Origin: Halobacteria archaeon AArc-dxtr1
GTDB lineage: Archaea > Halobacteriota > Halobacteria > Halobacteriales > Natrialbaceae
Assembly (NCBI GenBank): GCA_025517425.1
Contig: JAOPJY010000001.1
Coordinates: 1,660,217-1,724,216, forward strand
DNA length: 64,000 bases
Direction of reading: 5' to 3'
In this document: piece by piece, positions 42,914 through 51,189 of the stretch
Position numbering within the stretch: the stretch's first letter is position 1
Layout of the letters: each line of letters opens with the position of its first letter
Notes under the pieces: model-generated
What the model saw: only the letters and a program-made list of their open reading frames with translations
Told to the model about the DNA's origin: nothing
Database searches by the model: none
Translations under genes and position numbers: made by a program

Positions 42914-44584
42914 ATGAGTGTGCCACTCGAGGGCCACACCCGGATCGTTCGCGAGCTCACCACCCGTGGATACAACGCCGAGCGGGAGGCGGTCACACTT
43001 ATAGCGACCGCTGACGATCCAGCGGCGACCCTCGAACGCGTCGTCGACGATCTTTCCGACGATACGCTCGTAATCACTCAACACCACGTTCGATCGACCC
43101 TCGATTCTGAACCAGCAGCCGACAAATCGACCACCGTTTCATCTGCATCCGATACGGGAACAAATCACACGACTGAAACTGATAGTCCAGTCGAAACGAA
43201 GGGGTCTCCTTCGGACGCTCTCACTACTGCAGACGCTCCTGTTGGAGACACACCATCCAGTCATGCGCCTGCTGAAGAGACTGCGTCAACTGAGTCTCAG
43301 CAAGCGCGGACGTCTGAGTCTCAACAAGCGCGGACGTCTGTCGATGAGGACCGATTCGACCGAGCGCAAGATCCGGCGCTTCGCTCGCTCGACATCGCGG
43401 GCGACATGACCGGTGAGAGCACTGGCACGGGCGAGTACTCGGATTTCGTCGCCGTCTTTCGGGACCGGCTCGAGCGGCTGGGGTCGAAGCTCCGCGGTCG
43501 GGTCAATCACCGCCCTGCGAGCGCAATTGGGAGCATGCCTGGTGGCAGCGAGGCCGCGATGGTCGGGCTGGTCAACGACGTCCGGTCGACCGCCAGCGGC
43601 CACTGGCTGATCGAACTGGAGGATGCGTCCGGAACCTTCCCCTGGCTGGTGATGAAAGACCGCGAGTACGTCGACCTCGTCGACGAACTACTCTACGACG
43701 AGGTGATCGCGATGGAGGGGACGCTCGCCGACGACGCCGGGATCGCGTTCGTCGACTCGATGTACTTCCCGGACGTCCCCCGCACCCACGAGCCGTCGAC
43801 GGCGGACCGCCACGTACAGGCGGCGCTCATCAGCGACGTCCACGTCGGCAGCCAGGAGTTCATGGAAGACGCCTGGAACCGCTTTACAGACTGGCTCCAC
43901 ACGCCCGCGGCCCAACACGTCGAGTACCTGTTGATCGCCGGCGACATGGTTGAGGGCGTCGGCGTCTACCCAAACCAGGACGAAGAACTCGACGTCGTCG
44001 ACATCTACGACCAGTACGCGGCGTTCAGCGAGCACCTGAAGTCTGTTCCCGGTGACATGGAGATCGTCATGATCCCGGGCAATCACGACGCGGTCCGACT
44101 CGCCGAACCGCAGCCCGGATTCTCCGAGGAGCTCCGAGAGATCATGTCGGCCCACGACGCCCGCATCGTCAGCAATCCGTCGACGGTCACGATCGAGGGT
44201 GTCACCGTGCTCATGTACCACGGCGTCTCGCTGGACGAGGTAATCGCCGAACTACCCGAAGAGAAGGCGAGTTACGACGATCCCCACAAGGCGATGTACC
44301 AGCTGTTAAAGAAGCGCCACGTCGCCCCGCAGTTCGGCGGCCACACTCGCCTCGCCCCCGAGGAGAAAGACTACCTCACCATCGACGAGGTGCCCGACAT
44401 CTTCCATACGGGCCACGTCCACAAGCTCGGCTTCGGCAAGTACCACAACGTCCTCGCGATCAACTCCGGCTGCTGGCAGGCCCAGACGGACTTCCAGCGC
44501 AGCGTCAACATCGACCCCGACTCCGGGTTCGCCCCGATCGTCGACCTCGATACGTTAGACGTGACGGTCCAGAAGTTCAGCTGA
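42914..44584 (+). CDS. polD1: DNA polymerase D small subunit DP1 (3'-5' exonuclease)
   Basis: DP1 is the proofreading subunit of the archaeal replicative polymerase PolD. The 556-aa protein has an N-terminal helical domain (MSVPLEGHTRIVRELTTRGY), a ~110-residue disordered acidic linker, an OB-fold domain and the Mre11-like phosphodiesterase: SDVHVGSQEF (about 307), GDMVEGVGVYP, PGNHDAVR (about 388), MYHGVS and HTGHVHKLG (about 495). All metal ligands look intact. ATG 42914 matches the family N-terminus; the longer frame from 42812 is not supported. The linker contains a near-perfect ORB core (43186-43205) and an exact-length 24-bp tandem duplication (43292-43339). The DP2 gene is not in this window. 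Confidence 0.96.
   Translation: MSVPLEGHTRIVRELTTRGYNAEREAVTLIATADDPAATLERVVDDLSDDTLVITQHHVRSTLDSEPAADKSTTVSSASDTGTNHTTETDSPVETKGSPSDALTTADAPVGDTPSSHAPAEETASTESQQARTSESQQARTSVDEDRFDRAQDPALRSLDIAGDMTGESTGTGEYSDFVAVFRDRLERLGSKLRGRVNHRPASAIGSMPGGSEAAMVGLVNDVRSTASGHWLIELEDASGTFPWLVMKDREYVDLVDELLYDEVIAMEGTLADDAGIAFVDSMYFPDVPRTHEPSTADRHVQAALISDVHVGSQEFMEDAWNRFTDWLHTPAAQHVEYLLIAGDMVEGVGVYPNQDEELDVVDIYDQYAAFSEHLKSVPGDMEIVMIPGNHDAVRLAEPQPGFSEELREIMSAHDARIVSNPSTVTIEGVTVLMYHGVSLDEVIAELPEEKASYDDPHKAMYQLLKKRHVAPQFGGHTRLAPEEKDYLTIDEVPDIFHTGHVHKLGFGKYHNVLAINSGCWQAQTDFQRSVNIDPDSGFAPIVDLDTLDVTVQKFS
43186..43205 (+). promoter_or_regulatory. ORB core inside polD1
   Basis: TCCAGTCGAAACGAAGGGGT matches the 20-base core of ORB3 at 19 of 20 positions, in the same orientation, and encodes part of SPVETKGS in the DP1 linker. 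It is an unexpected intragenic initiator site candidate about 4.1 kb from ORB3. Confidence 0.6.
43292..43339 (+). repeat. 24-bp tandem duplication in the DP1 linker
   Basis: Two adjacent 24-base units differ at one base (GAGTCTCAGCAAGC versus GAGTCTCAACAAGC at the start) and encode ESQQARTS twice. It is a slip-type expansion in a disordered linker. Confidence 0.85.
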
Positions 44585-44663
44585 GCCCGCGTCACGTGGT
44601 CGAGCCGTCCCCCTTCGTTGAGTCCGTGTCGCTCCCCCAGCCGCTCGCTGTCTACACACTGTG

Positions 44664-45107
44664 CTACGGTTCCAGTCGAAACTTCTCGGTCTGGGAGCCG
44701 TCGAACTGTGGCCCGCTTCCGCAGTGTCGAAAGCCCAACTGCTCTACTGCAGTACTGACCGCCTCGTTGTCGGGCGAGACGAGGAGTTCGACGCTCATTC
44801 CCTCGCTCTCTGCGAACCGGACCGGCTCGGCGAGCAGGCGCTGGCACGCCTGATCGGTGCCGCCGATCTGCGTGATGTGGACGGTGTCACCCCTCGCGTC
44901 GAAGCTCACGAAGCCCAGAATGTCTTCCGGTTGCGAGCCGCCGTATCGGGGTTCGCTGCCCGAGACGTCCGCGTTCGGATCTCGAACGCCGTCTTCGGCG
45001 ATCCGCACTGTCCGATCGTGGACGAGGTTTCGCATCACGTCGGTCGGCGAGTTGGCGATCGCCGCGATGGCGTCGGCGTCGGCCTCGAGCGCGTCCCGTA
45101 CGTTCAT
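44664..45107 (-). CDS. GNAT family N-acetyltransferase
   Basis: This 147-aa protein starts MNVRDALEADADAIAAIANS, the usual first strand and helix of GNAT enzymes. ILGFVSFDARGDTVHITQIG forms the central strands, and SPDNEAVSTAVEQLGFRHCG is the acetyl-CoA site and the last helix. The pyrophosphate loop is less glycine-rich than usual. The substrate (small molecule or protein N-terminus) cannot be told. ATG 45107 is preferred over a long upstream extension without family features. It is convergent with polD1; an ORB-like half lies in its last codons. Confidence 0.82.
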   Translation of the reverse strand: MNVRDALEADADAIAAIANSPTDVMRNLVHDRTVRIAEDGVRDPNADVSGSEPRYGGSQPEDILGFVSFDARGDTVHITQIGGTDQACQRLLAEPVRFAESEGMSVELLVSPDNEAVSTAVEQLGFRHCGSGPQFDGSQTEKFRLEP

Positions 45108-45325
45108 CGTCCCGTGGTAATGATGTGCACGAACATAAATCCCGCCCGCGGAGACAGGTAGACCAACCCAAGTCGGTGTGACTGTCTCGAGTAACTGAAT
45201 ATCCAGCTGGATCGACTTGGATGACGAACAGTTACGCCTGCGATGGGACACAGTTATCTGCCCCCTCTGGTAAAGGAGTGGCACATGACCATCACTCACA
45301 CCGTCTCTCAGGATGGGGTGTTCGT

Positions 45326-46504
45326 ATGCGCGTTCTAGCCAAGTTCGGCGGTACGAGCCTCGGCAGCGGCGATCGGATCAACCGCGCCGCCGATTCCGTC
45401 GCTGCGGCCGTCGAGGACGGCCACGAGATCGCCGTCGTCGCCAGCGCGATGGGGTCGACGACCGACGATCTTCTCGACGAGATCACCTTCGACACCAGCG
45501 ATCAGGACCGCGCACAGATCGTGAGCATGGGCGAGCGGACCTCGGTCCGCATGCTTAAAGCCGCTCTCTCCTCGCGGGGCATCGACGCGATGTTCTTGGA
45601 GCCCGGCAGCGAGTACTGGCCGGTTATCACCGACGAGCACGGCGAGGTCGACGTCGAGCGAACGCGCGAGCGCGCGACTGAGCTCGCTGCCAAGTTAGAC
45701 GGCGTCGTTCCCGTCATCACCGGCTTCCTCGCCGAAGGAATCGACGGCTCGGTTACCACCCTCGGTCGCGGAGGTAGTGACACCACGGCCGTCATGCTCG
45801 GCAACTACATGGAAGCCGACGAGGTCGTCATCGTCACCGACGTCGAAGGCGTCATGACCGGCGACCCGAACGTCGTCGAGGGCGCCCGAAACGTCGGCGA
45901 GATATCCGTCGACGAGCTGCGAAATCTCTCGTTCCGCGGCGCTGAGGTCGTCGCTCCCTCCGCGCTATCGTACAAAGACCGGGGTCTCGACGTCCGCGTC
46001 GTCCACTACCAGCACGGTGATCTTCTCTCCGGTGGGACGAGCATCGAGGGTCAGTTCGAGAGTCTCGTCGATCTGCGCGAACAGCCACTTGCCTGTCTGA
46101 CTGTCGCGGGACGGGCGATTCGCAACCAGTCGGGCATCTTTCAGTCGCTTGCGGACGCCTTAGGTGATAACGAGGTCAACATCGACGCCGTCGCCAGCGG
46201 CGCAGACACCGTCACCTTCTACATCGACGAGGACGAGGCCGAGCGCGCCGAGAACATCCTCCACCGCGAGGTCGTCACGAGCGATACACTCTCGAGTGTC
46301 ACCGTCGACTCCCCGATTGCGGCGATCCGCGTCACCGGCGGCGAGCTCCCAAATCAGCCGGGTATCGTCAGCGAGATCGTCAACCCGATCGCCGACGCCC
46401 GAATCAACCTCCAGGACATCATCACCAGCGCCACCTCCGTCGCGCTGTTCGTCGACTGGGAAGACCGCGAGAAGACCCTCGAGCTCACGCAGGACCTGTT
46501 CTGA
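45326..46504 (+). CDS. lysC: Aspartate kinase
   Basis: Aspartate kinase phosphorylates aspartate, the first step to lysine, threonine and methionine. This 392-aa protein begins MRVLAKFGGTSLGSGDRI (KFGGTS motif), has VVVASAMGSTTDDLLDEI, TLGRGGSDTTAVMLG and the nucleotide region IVTDVEGVMTGDP. Two ACT domains follow: LTVAGRAIRNQSGIFQSLA and IRVTGGELPNQPGIVSEI. The ACT pair implies feedback control by a pathway amino acid. It appears monocistronic; the start codon directly precedes the invariant motif. Confidence 0.95.
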   Translation: MRVLAKFGGTSLGSGDRINRAADSVAAAVEDGHEIAVVASAMGSTTDDLLDEITFDTSDQDRAQIVSMGERTSVRMLKAALSSRGIDAMFLEPGSEYWPVITDEHGEVDVERTRERATELAAKLDGVVPVITGFLAEGIDGSVTTLGRGGSDTTAVMLGNYMEADEVVIVTDVEGVMTGDPNVVEGARNVGEISVDELRNLSFRGAEVVAPSALSYKDRGLDVRVVHYQHGDLLSGGTSIEGQFESLVDLREQPLACLTVAGRAIRNQSGIFQSLADALGDNEVNIDAVASGADTVTFYIDEDEAERAENILHREVVTSDTLSSVTVDSPIAAIRVTGGELPNQPGIVSEIVNPIADARINLQDIITSATSVALFVDWEDREKTLELTQDLF

Positions 46505-46628
46505 GACCGCTTCGTTACTCATATCGACTCTGCCAGAGCTGGCCACTCTCTCGGTAACGACTCCCTACTAGATTCGTTCGGCGCATTCAGGCTCAACCCC
46601 TTTTTGTCGCCGTCGCCTCGATCGAACC

Positions 46629-46775
46629 ATGCTAGAACTTGCACTCGCGTTCTTCATCATCGCAATCATCGCCGCCGCGTTCGGTGCGACCGGCGTCGCT
46701 GGCGTTACGATGGCCGCCGCGAAGTGGATCGTGGGGCTGTTCTTGCTGCTGGCGGTCCTCTCGATGTTGCTGTAG
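46629..46775 (+). CDS. DUF1328 (YtjA-like) small membrane protein
   Basis: A 48-aa frame, too short for many gene callers, reads MLELALAFFIIAIIAAAFGA, then TGVAGVTMAAAKWIV and LFLLLAVLSMLL. Two hydrophobic helices separated by a Gly/Thr loop match the DUF1328/YtjA family, small membrane proteins of unknown function found across bacteria and haloarchaea. A CCTTTTTGTC element about 30 nt before the ATG looks like its promoter. Codon use and the clear family pattern make it a real gene. Confidence 0.85.
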   Translation: MLELALAFFIIAIIAAAFGATGVAGVTMAAAKWIVGLFLLLAVLSMLL

Positions 46776-46819
46776 TGAGTCCCCGGCTGTCATCCAGCGA
46801 CACGCACTAGCAGCTTCGG

Positions 46820-47344
46820 TCACTCCAGCAGCGCTGCACCCTCTTCGACGTCCATCACACCCTGTGAGACGGCCGTGAGGATGCGGACGACCTCCGGATT
46901 CGGCTCGGAGCCGTCGTCGTTGTCGGCGGCCTCCGCGAGCGTCACCTTCGTCGAGTCGCCGACGAACTCCGCGACGTCGGTTCCCTCGGCGATAGCGGTC
47001 TCCTTTTTCACCCGGTAGTTCCCGCCGTCGGTGACGTGCAGATCGCCCGGGTGGAAGAAGTACCAGTCTTCGCGGTCGAATCGGACGCCGATGCGGGGCT
47101 TCGCGCCGAAGTTCTGTGCGAAGTAGATCAACGCCTCGACTTCCTCGCCGGTCAGGTAGATCGGCTTCCCCGAACTCGACTTCGCTTCGATGGCGTAGAA
47201 TCGCTCGCCGTCGCCAGCCAGGACGTCGGGAAGTTCGCGTTCCGTGGCGGCGCCGCTTGCCGGCGCGCGCATCACCGCGAATCCCGAGTCGTCGAGGAGG
47301 TTCACGAGTTCCCGCTCGCGGCGGTCACCCTTCGCCTGAGACAT
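46820..47344 (-). CDS. hjc: Holliday junction resolvase Hjc
   Basis: Hjc cuts four-way DNA junctions during recombination and fork repair. The 174-aa protein starts [20 protein letters not shown] with the catalytic Glu, then [20 protein letters not shown] with the active Asp, and [16 protein letters not shown] with the E-x-K metal motif. The family core is about 120 residues; here an acidic C-terminal tail extends it. It is convergent with the DUF1328 gene and probably monocistronic. Confidence 0.95.
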   Translation of the reverse strand: MSQAKGDRRERELVNLLDDSGFAVMRAPASGAATERELPDVLAGDGERFYAIEAKSSSGKPIYLTGEEVEALIYFAQNFGAKPRIGVRFDREDWYFFHPGDLHVTDGGNYRVKKETAIAEGTDVAEFVGDSTKVTLAEAADNDDGSEPNPEVVRILTAVSQGVMDVEEGAALLE

Positions 47345-47428
47345 GCTCCTATCTCACCGACGCGAATACATAAACGGGCCGGAGGTGACCCGGTCGCGGC
47401 CGCTCCAGCGCGACGTATCGTCTCGAAC

Positions 47429-48250
47429 TCACCCCAGGACGACCAACACGTCGACGACCGCACCCGCCATCTCTTCACCCTCCTCGAACCCGTAGATCAT
47501 CGCGACGTACAGCAGCGCCCAGTTGAACGCGTTGTAGACGGCGTGGATGATGATCGGGACGACGAGGTTCTCGGTTACGACGTAGGCGTATCCCATCACG
47601 AGCCCGCCGAAGAAGAGGACGATGAGTGGGATCACGACGGCGACCGTCGACTCCGCCAGCAGGGCGTAGACGGGGAAGTGAACCAGCGAGAAGATCGCGC
47701 TCGCGACGACGACGGCCGTCGTCCGATCGAAGGCGTCGTAGAGGCGTTTCTGGATGACGTTTCGAAAGAGGAACTCCTCGGCCGGCGAGTTGAAGAGAAA
47801 CGCGATCGCGATCAGGATGAGTATCATCGCCTCGTCGCCGCCGATGTACTCCGTGATGCCCGAGCTGGCAACCGGCGCGTCGAGTAGTGTGACTACGATG
47901 TTCGTCAGGACGTAAAAGGCGATGACGGCGACGGTGCCCCCGAGTGCGTACACCCAGCCACGCTTATCGGGCACCGAGAGATCGACGTAGTCCCAGCCTC
48001 GGTTCGTATAGGCCAGATAGATCGCTCCCGCAGCGGCCATTCCGACGAAGTTCAACACGAAAAACGCCGTCCGAACCCCGAGTGACGTCTGGCCGGGTTC
48101 GTCGATAAGCATCGGCTCGTAGAGGAACGCGGGCAGCGTGAACAGTTCAGCGGTGAGGATCCCAAAGAGCGTGAGCCCGAACGCGACGAGAACCGCGCGG
48201 AGGGGACGACCGCGGACGGTTTCGACTGCACTCGTCGATTGGTCTTCCAT
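47429..48250 (-). CDS. CPBP family intramembrane metalloprotease
   Basis: This 273-aa protein has about seven membrane helices and the CPBP (CAAX protease/Abi) motifs: SPAEEFLFRNVIQKRL (E-E-x3-R), FSLVHFPVYA with the first His, and IIIHAVYNAFNWALL with the second His motif. The family includes Rce1-like proteases and bacteriocin-immunity proteins; the haloarchaeal members have no defined substrate. It lies between Hjc and adenosylhomocysteinase on the same strand, with no sign of a shared function. Confidence 0.9.
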   Translation of the reverse strand: MEDQSTSAVETVRGRPLRAVLVAFGLTLFGILTAELFTLPAFLYEPMLIDEPGQTSLGVRTAFFVLNFVGMAAAGAIYLAYTNRGWDYVDLSVPDKRGWVYALGGTVAVIAFYVLTNIVVTLLDAPVASSGITEYIGGDEAMILILIAIAFLFNSPAEEFLFRNVIQKRLYDAFDRTTAVVVASAIFSLVHFPVYALLAESTVAVVIPLIVLFFGGLVMGYAYVVTENLVVPIIIHAVYNAFNWALLYVAMIYGFEEGEEMAGAVVDVLVVLG

Positions 48251-48326
48251 ATTGGCTCGTATGTCCGTGAGGCCTTGGGCGTTCCTCTCTCGCTCGCAAC
48301 TCCGTGTCGTGGTGCGACCTACCGGT

Positions 48327-49655
48327 TCACGTTCCGTGGTCCCAGCTCCCCATGTAGTCTCGCTGGGTGTCGGTCAGCGCATCGAACTCGACGCCTTCGG
48401 CCTCGAGTTTGATCTCGGCGATCTCCTGATCTAACTCGTCGGGCACGTCGTGAACGCCGGCCTCGTAGGCGTCGCTTGTTCGCGGCTCGTCGCCGCTCAC
48501 ATCTGCGGAGCGTGGCTCCGCACTCTCGACTAACTCGCGCACACAGGCGGCTTGCACACCGAATGACTGGTCCATGACCTCGACAGGATGGCCCAGCGAA
48601 ATGGGCGCGGCGAGGTTGACGAGCCGTCCCTCCGCGACGACGTTGAGTCGGCGGCCGTCTCCCATCTCGTAGGCCTCGACACCGTCTCGCGCTTCGTAGC
48701 GGTCGACCGCGAGCTCGCCCAACGCGTCGAGATCAATCTCGATGTCGAAGTGGCCCGCGTTGGCGAGCAGGACCCCGTCTTGCATCTTCTCGAAGTGCTC
48801 GCGGACGATGACGTCACGGTTCCCGGTCGTGGTGAGGAAGACGTCGCCTACTTCGGCTGCCTCGGCCATCGGCATGACATCGTAGCCTTCCATGTGGGCC
48901 TCGAGCGCACGTCGGGGCTCGACCTCGGTGACGATGACGTTCGCGTTCTGGCCCGAGGCCTTCCGGGCGACGCCCTTGCCACAGTAACCAAAGCCGGCGA
49001 CGACCACGTTCTTGCCGGCCCACGAGAGGTTCGTGGTCATCGCGATGCTCGCAAGCGAGGACTCGCCGGTGCCGTGAACGTTGTCGAACAGGCGCTTCAT
49101 CGGCGTGTCGTTGACGGCGAAGACCGGATACTCGAGCGCGCCGTCCTCGTCCATCGCGCGCAGGCGGTGAACGCCGGTCGTGGTCTCCTCGGCGCCCCCG
49201 ATGATGCCGTCGATCAGTTCGGGGTAGTCCTCGTGAATCGCGGCGACGAGGTCCATCCCGTCGTCGACCGTGACGGTGGGTTCGTGGGCGATGACGGCCT
49301 CGATGGCGTCGTAGTACTCCTCGTCGTCGACGCCGCGTTTGGCGTAGCTCGTGATCGATTCGTGGGCGTCGAGCGCCGCCGAGACGTCGTCGTGGGTCGA
49401 CAGCGGGTTGCAGCCGGTGACGGCCACCTCTGCGCCGCCCTCCGCGAGGGTCTCGACTAAAATCGCCGTCTTCGCTTCCACGTGCATCGCCATCGCAATG
49501 CGCTCGCCCGCGAAGGGCTGGTCCTCGACGAACTCAGCACGGACGGACTCGAGAATCGGCATGTGCTGGGCGGCCCAGTCCATCTTCCGGCGGCCCTCGG
49601 CTCGAGCCTCTTCTATATCGTCTAACTGCTCGCTGATCGGTGCGTACGCGGTCAT
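48327..49655 (-). CDS. ahcY: Adenosylhomocysteinase
   Basis: AhcY splits S-adenosylhomocysteine into adenosine and homocysteine, relieving product inhibition of methyltransferases. The 442-aa protein has AVTGCNPLSTHDDV, GGAEETTTGVHRL, the catalytic VFAVNDTPMKRLFDN, the NAD-binding VVAGFGYCGKGVA, and HFDIEIDLDAL. The C-terminus ends QRDYMGSWDHGT. Near residue 380 there is an extra segment, EPRSADVSGDEPRTSD, encoded by DNA rich in inverted repeats; typical relatives pass directly to YEAGVHDVPDELD. The start at MTAYAPISEQL is the family N-terminus. Confidence 0.96.
   Translation of the reverse strand: MTAYAPISEQLDDIEEARAEGRRKMDWAAQHMPILESVRAEFVEDQPFAGERIAMAMHVEAKTAILVETLAEGGAEVAVTGCNPLSTHDDVSAALDAHESITSYAKRGVDDEEYYDAIEAVIAHEPTVTVDDGMDLVAAIHEDYPELIDGIIGGAEETTTGVHRLRAMDEDGALEYPVFAVNDTPMKRLFDNVHGTGESSLASIAMTTNLSWAGKNVVVAGFGYCGKGVARKASGQNANVIVTEVEPRRALEAHMEGYDVMPMAEAAEVGDVFLTTTGNRDVIVREHFEKMQDGVLLANAGHFDIEIDLDALGELAVDRYEARDGVEAYEMGDGRRLNVVAEGRLVNLAAPISLGHPVEVMDQSFGVQAACVRELVESAEPRSADVSGDEPRTSDAYEAGVHDVPDELDQEIAEIKLEAEGVEFDALTDTQRDYMGSWDHGT
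48480..48527. repeat. Palindromic element inserted in frame in ahcY
   Basis: The stretch contains GCGGAGCGTGGCTCCGC (48505-48521, 7-base arms around GTG) and the nearby GCGGCTCGTCGCCGC. It adds about 16 codons to ahcY without shifting the frame. The form is that of a small mobile or REP-like element; its occurrence elsewhere cannot be checked here. Confidence 0.55.
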
Positions 49656-49738
49656 AGAGTGAACTGAGTGGGACCGGAGGGAAAACGCTACCGAACCGAC
49701 GCGTTTGGTTGGGAGGTGGCGCCATTCGGATGCGTCTC

Positions 49739-50095
49739 TCACCGGTGTTCTCTCGTCCGGTCGTAGGCGTACTCGACAGCCTCCTCGAGCGATCCGGGAC
49801 CGTCGTAGCTCGCCGAAAACAGCGCCATGAACCGGCGCCCCAGTTTCAGACACCGCTCGACGGTTAGCACGCTCCGGACGGTCGTCGTCTCCGAGATATC
49901 GAGCCCAGGATAGCTGACTGCCGTCAGCGTGTAGCCGGGGTGGTCGTCGCCGTCGAGCGATGCCGGAGCAATCCGGAGACGCAAGTCCCCGGATTCGTGG
50001 CGATAGGTTCGATACTGGAGCTCCCGATCGGACTCCGCGGGGGTATACTGCCGACGCTCCTCTACGTTCCAGTCCGGTGGGACCTCGATATTCAT
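49739..50095 (-). CDS. Conserved haloarchaeal hypothetical protein
   Basis: The 118-aa protein starts MNIEVPPDWNVEERRQY and contains QYRTYRHESGDLRLRI, PGYTLTAVSYPG and a C-terminal helix LEEAVEYAYDRTREHR. No signal or membrane segment is seen. It reads like a two-layer beta-sheet domain with a helical end. I do not recognise a characterised family. ATG 50095 is preferred to a GTG two codons earlier. Confidence 0.72.
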   Translation of the reverse strand: MNIEVPPDWNVEERRQYTPAESDRELQYRTYRHESGDLRLRIAPASLDGDDHPGYTLTAVSYPGLDISETTTVRSVLTVERCLKLGRRFMALFSASYDGPGSLEEAVEYAYDRTREHR

Positions 50096-50318
50096 GTCCA
50101 CTTCTACCGGGGCAGCGGCTACCTTCGTATCGTCTTACGCAATATTCTCGAATAGCTCCACCATCGTGAGATAATCGGCCATTCTTTGCCCACTATCTGG
50201 TTATATTCTGGCCGATTGAATCGATACTGCCGGAGAAATCGGCTATGCTTCACTCGGCGTCGTGGACACTGCAGCTGGAGCGTGCGCCACCCCAGCCGCG
50301 TCCATCATCTTTCATCCA

Positions 50319-50395
50319 CCACTCCGCGTCGATTATCCTTCGCCCGCCACTCCGCGTCGATTATCCTTCGTCCGCCACTCCACGTCTCTCACTCC
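50319..50395. repeat. 28-bp tandem repeat
   Basis: A 28-base unit starting CCACTCCGCGTCGATTATCC is present at 50319 and 50347, with a decayed third copy at 50375. It lies in the intergenic space downstream of the PRC-barrel-like protein gene and slightly into its 3' end. Confidence 0.75.
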
Positions 50396-51144
50396 TCGGT
50401 GGATTCGCCGCGCTCGCTACCCCGGTCTGTCTCCCGGCTCTCCGTCCGCTGTCCGACGTCCTCCTCGGCGTCGATCTCCGCGTTGGACTCGCCTATCACC
50501 TCGTTCGGGTCGATGTCGACGTCCTCGCGCGTCCCCGACTCCGTCGCCGGATCCTCTGTGGCACCGCCCTCGCCGATCCCCTCGAGCGGGTCCGTCGTCG
50601 GATCGGCACGCCGCTCTCCATCGCCGTCGATCTCGCTGGCGGCGTCTGTCAGCCCGGCGTCCGCTGTCTCCTCTTCGATTCCAGGATCGCTACCGTCGAA
50701 GTCGTCCAGCTCGGGGTCCGTCTCGTCGAGATCAGCTGGCTCCGGATCGGTTTCGTCTTGCCGTCCGGCTCCCGCCTGGCTCTCGGTGCCACTAGTCGTC
50801 TTGCCCTCTGGCTCAGTGTCGGTCTCGTCTTGCCGGAACTCTCGTCTCCCTTCGGCGTCGGTTTCGGTCTCGTCCATCTCCCCCATCTCGTCGTGTTCCT
50901 CGGAGAACTCGCCGCCGAGTCGGACCGCGTCGGCGGTGATCTCGGCGATCGACGCGCTCGCGAGAGGCACCATCCCCCCAGACGTATTCCCCCAGTCCAG
51001 GGCGGCCCGCGTCGAGTCGGCGACGTCCGGATCGAGGTCGACGTACGCTGTCTCTCCCTCGACGTCGGCGACGGTGCCGACGGGCTCTCCAGTGGCGGTC
51101 TCGACGAGCTTGTCGATGTCGTCGTCGGTGACGGATGGACTCAT
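50389..51144 (-). CDS. Small beta-domain protein with long acidic disordered tail
   Basis: The 251-aa protein starts MSPSVTDDDIDKLVE and its first ~80 residues (GEPVGTVADVEGETAYVDLD, then LASASIAEITADAVRL) resemble a PRC-barrel-like beta domain. The remaining ~170 residues are almost entirely Asp, Glu, Thr and Ser, with repeated DETDPEP-type motifs, and should be disordered. The domain assignment is tentative. It is followed downstream by a 28-bp tandem repeat and preceded by larE on the same strand, 45 nt away. Confidence 0.7.
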   Translation of the reverse strand: MSPSVTDDDIDKLVETATGEPVGTVADVEGETAYVDLDPDVADSTRAALDWGNTSGGMVPLASASIAEITADAVRLGGEFSEEHDEMGEMDETETDAEGRREFRQDETDTEPEGKTTSGTESQAGAGRQDETDPEPADLDETDPELDDFDGSDPGIEEETADAGLTDAASEIDGDGERRADPTTDPLEGIGEGGATEDPATESGTREDVDIDPNEVIGESNAEIDAEEDVGQRTESRETDRGSERGESTEE

Positions 51145-51189
51145 GACTCGGCGCACTCCCGGTCTCCAGAAGCCGTCCGTGCCTGCAAG

